Of a DNA stretch of 64,000 nt, positions 61,828-64,000 are shown piece by piece (position 1 is the stretch's first letter; each line of letters begins with the position of its first letter). The translations under genes were made by a program, and so were the position numbers. Source of the DNA: Sphingobacterium pedocola (GTDB taxonomy: Bacteria > Bacteroidota > Bacteroidia > Sphingobacteriales > Sphingobacteriaceae); NCBI RefSeq assembly GCF_015209965.1, contig NZ_MU158689.1, forward strand, positions 1,915,745 through 1,979,744. Direction: 5' to 3'. The notes under the pieces were generated by a model. It searched no databases. It was not told the origin of the DNA and saw nothing but the letters and a program-made list of their open reading frames with translations.

Positions 61828-62065
61828 AGCTATTCTAATTTAATTAAAACAATTAAATACATAACGTTAACAGCCGCGTTTCGTTCATTGTTAAATAATT
61901 TTTAAGTATTTACCCCCATAAAAACAAGTACTTAACTAGTTCGATTCATCTCCACATGGATTATGATTTTCGTTTCAGGTATTTTAACTTACGTTTTTAC
62001 AGTATATTATCTCTCAACAAATTGCCAGACACGTTGTTCTATCCTAAAAAAAGAGGATAGACATT

Positions 62066-62698
62066 ATGAAAAATAAAAATATAATTCCAGAACAAATTAC
62101 CGGCAAGAAGTTGGATTGCTTTGAAACTGTTGAATTTACAGATGCGAGAGAAGCCGAAAATTTCTATGTGATTGCAAAAGACCGACTATTGGAGGTCAAC
62201 AACTGGAGCGATGTTAGCGATATTCCTTTTGCATCCTTCTGTCTGGTCGACCAGTACAATCAAAAACTAAATAGATCGGCTCAGATCGATGATTATGTAC
62301 GTATTGATATTCCAGGACCAGGGTTACCCAGCAGTGACGGCTATGATTGGGTTCGCGTCGAAAATATTATATCCGAAGAAACGGATAAATTTCGCCAGAC
62401 GGTATTGAGTCTTCGTCCGTCTGCAGATCCTACTAACGAGAACGGAGATACCGCACATTTCTTTAAAAATCTAGCTACCTCTACTATTTTGGTGGAGCAG
62501 AACCATAATCAGGTATCTGCACGTTATGCCGGGCGTAACGAAATAATCAATACCGAAAACACGGCCTTTACAGACAATCTGCGTAACTTTTTAGTCGGAC
62601 TTGGTGCTAAACTAGGTGCTTCATTTCCACAATGGAAGTCGCTAGTAGCCGGTATTGTAAAAATTGAAGATAACGAAGAAAAACAAAACCATGAATAA
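62066..62698 (+). CDS. Hypothetical protein
   Basis: A 210-residue soluble protein I cannot assign. Residues ~1-140 contain a possible SH3-like or beta-barrel part (DDYVRIDIPGPGLPSSDGYDW, VRVENIISEETDKFRQTVLSLRP, each contiguous in the protein). Residues ~140-205 resemble a short helical tail (NTENTAFTDNLRNFLVGLGA). The ribosome site AGAGGA (62052-62057) is partly paired in a 7-bp hairpin (62038-62044 with 62055-62061), a possible translation control. It overlaps the DUF6766 gene by 8 bases. Confidence 0.78.
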   Translation: MKNKNIIPEQITGKKLDCFETVEFTDAREAENFYVIAKDRLLEVNNWSDVSDIPFASFCLVDQYNQKLNRSAQIDDYVRIDIPGPGLPSSDGYDWVRVENIISEETDKFRQTVLSLRPSADPTNENGDTAHFFKNLATSTILVEQNHNQVSARYAGRNEIINTENTAFTDNLRNFLVGLGAKLGASFPQWKSLVAGIVKIEDNEEKQNHE

Positions 62699-63347
62699 AG
62701 GATTCTTTTATAAAAATAGTCTTTCCATTGCGTTCTTAACACTCTTTATCATTGCTTTAGCAGGTCAGTATTACTTTGGTTGGAAAGAAAACAATGCAGA
62801 ATTGCAAGAGATGGGAAACGAAGGTTTAGCTTTATTGGCCTATTTAAAATCGGGGCATTTTATTGCGGCTACATTTGAAAATTTTCAAAGCGAATTTCTA
62901 CAAATGATGTTATACGTGGTGCTTACGATATCTCTCCGGCAAATCGGCTCCGCTGAATCTAAGAGTCTGACGGAGAAAGAAGAAGTAGACAGGGATCCAA
63001 AGCCGGGACCAGAAGCTCCGGCTCTCGTTAATAAAGGTGGTTGGCGGCTGAAATTATATCAGCATTCGTTAACCATTGCCTTTGCCCTACTTTTTCTAAT
63101 CAGCTGGGGGATGCATTTATATGGCAGTTTTGAACAATTCAATCATGAGCGGATTATTAAACAGGAACTCCCGCTTACTTTAGCCAATTTTCTTCAAGAG
63201 CCGGAATTTTGGTTCGAATCTTTTCAGAATTGGCAGAGCGAATTTCTTTCTGTAGCGTCTATCGTCATTTTGAGTATATTTTTACGTCAAAAGGGGTCTC
63301 CTGAATCAAAACCAGTAGATGCTCCTCATACCGAGACCGGAAAGTAA
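62691..63347 (+). CDS. DUF6766-like membrane protein with internal duplication
   Basis: A 218-residue membrane protein, started at the ATG at 62691 (MNKGFFYKN), which overlaps the previous gene. It consists of two homologous halves, each with two helices: NSLSIAFLTLFII / HSLTIAFALLFLI, FENFQSEFL / FQNWQSEFL and SLRQIGSAESK / FLRQKGSPESK. A Pro/Lys/Glu linker separates the halves. I recognise the repeat as DUF6766-like. No function is known. Translation is coupled to the unknown upstream gene. Confidence 0.8.
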   Translation: MNKGFFYKNSLSIAFLTLFIIALAGQYYFGWKENNAELQEMGNEGLALLAYLKSGHFIAATFENFQSEFLQMMLYVVLTISLRQIGSAESKSLTEKEEVDRDPKPGPEAPALVNKGGWRLKLYQHSLTIAFALLFLISWGMHLYGSFEQFNHERIIKQELPLTLANFLQEPEFWFESFQNWQSEFLSVASIVILSIFLRQKGSPESKPVDAPHTETGK

Positions 63348-63394
63348 AAACGTAAAAAGAGGGTGCTATCTCACGACCACACCCAAAACTTGAG

Positions 63395-63982
63395 TTATTT
63401 TACTTCTCTTGAGTTACCGTTCGGAGGCATGTTGTTATTCATCGTTCCGTTTTGATTTCCAGAAAGACCCTTGGCTTGATCTAAATGCGATCGTAAGCTC
63501 TCAACCCTTCCAGAGGCCCAGTTTTTCAAGTCTGCATCCCGCTCATTTGTTGCAGCTCCCTCAAAAAGCTTTATCGCATTTTCGTGAGAGGTTTGCATGA
63601 GTTCGGTGTACGCTCGTTCAAACTCTTCCCCATTGAGCGAACGAAGGCGGTCCAAATCGTTCTGTTGTTGTTCGGTTAAGTCGTTTGTTACTTGCCAGCC
63701 TTTTCTTGCGGCGAGGTCGGTTAACTCTTGGTTAACCTGTGCGTGATCTTTTTCCATCATCGACCCATAATCCCGAAAACGTACATTTTGTGTCTTCTCT
63801 CTCGCAATTTTACCCGCTTCGATTTCAAAACGCCCACTACTAGCTGCTGAATTCGCAAATGCGTTATTCGCATTGGTAGTTACTGTTTGTCCTGCCACCC
63901 GCGTGGTATCCACTTGCGCCTGTGCTTGATTGGTAATGGCAAAAGCGCTTGCCATAATTACCGAATAAACTAACTTTTTCAT
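63395..63982 (-). CDS. DUF4142 protein
   Basis: A 195-residue exported protein (signal peptide MKKLVYSVIMASAFAITNQAQA). The four-helix ferritin-like DUF4142 domain spans ~35-170 (FANSAASSGRFEIEAGKIA; YGSMMEKDHAQVNQELTDLA; FERAYTELMQTSHENAIKLFE). The C-terminal tail is Asn/Gly/Pro-rich. Members are common in stress-related gene groups. Metal ligands are not clearly complete. Confidence 0.9.
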   Translation of the reverse strand: MKKLVYSVIMASAFAITNQAQAQVDTTRVAGQTVTTNANNAFANSAASSGRFEIEAGKIAREKTQNVRFRDYGSMMEKDHAQVNQELTDLAARKGWQVTNDLTEQQQNDLDRLRSLNGEEFERAYTELMQTSHENAIKLFEGAATNERDADLKNWASGRVESLRSHLDQAKGLSGNQNGTMNNNMPPNGNSREVK

Positions 63983-64000
63983 ATATTTACTATTTAAAAT

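Noticed and set aside
61640..61843. 67-codon plus-strand frame opposite the small lipoprotein
   Set aside because: The minus-strand frame has a clear signal peptide and lipobox; the plus-strand frame has neither a ribosome site nor a recognisable domain.
63361..63384. GGGTG / CACCC hairpin as terminator between the last two genes
   Set aside because: Only five base pairs with a 14-base loop and no T-run.

Overview
The window is a chromosomal segment of a Bacteroidota bacterium, most likely from the Sphingobacteriaceae (Sphingobacterium or a close relative). The evidence is the mix of families: DUF4290, DUF3078, DUF4142, PorT next to ubiE, an E1-alpha/beta fusion, and a bamA-ompH-ompH cluster. 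Promoters also fit the Bacteroidota TTTG / TAnnTTTG pattern, and GC content is moderate to low. I see no tRNA, rRNA, insertion sequence, prophage or CRISPR array.

Layout. Positions 1-765 hold no convincing gene. They carry an array of about 19 diverged 21-bp units with strong hairpins at its left end. Positions 766-20472 form a hydroxyproline and proline-peptide utilisation locus around a divergent control region (12141-12427). Leftward lie an AraC-type regulator, the four enzymes that turn trans-4-hydroxy-L-proline into 2-oxoglutarate (DHDPS-family deaminase, semialdehyde dehydrogenase, 2-epimerase, FAD dehydrogenase), a DUF885 protein, an APC permease and an S9 peptidase. Rightward lie a DUF5695 protein, an M24 X-Pro aminopeptidase, a DPP4-type S9 peptidase and an M1 peptidase. 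The exported peptidases could trim collagen- or plant-glycoprotein-like peptides, the permease import them, and the cytosolic enzymes burn the hydroxyproline.

Positions 20620-26332 are the rod-shape operon mreBCD-mrdA-rodA. Two unrelated leftward genes follow (IMPACT/YigZ-like, EamA transporter), then an extremely A-rich gap. Positions 28283-33008 hold aromatic amino acid genes: pheA, DAHP synthase-chorismate mutase, aroA, aroC. Before pheA there is a complete attenuator with a promoter, a 16-codon leader peptide rich in Phe and Tyr, and a terminator. This is the most distinctive regulatory element here and was found by reading the untranslated leader.

Positions 33001-46517 are mixed housekeeping genes: ROK, fused E1, DUF1080, NUDIX, rlmH with an unlisted 42-aa membrane protein, DUF3078, YceI, murA with Asp in place of the usual catalytic Cys, DUF4290, UvrD and a VanX-like dipeptidase. 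Positions 46573-56729 include dnaB, ubiE-porT, an SDR, YqeY, a GNAT protein, the probable glycine-lipid genes glsA/glsB, a CBS protein, nadK and DUF6089. Positions 56756-61489 are uppS-bamA-ompH-ompH. The end holds small envelope or stress-like proteins (lipoprotein, unknown protein, duplicated DUF6766, DUF4142).

Two promoter-proximal regions, before aroC and before ubiE, share three sequence blocks in the same order. A related inverted-repeat block lies at 541-589. This suggests a small dispersed element that carries a promoter.
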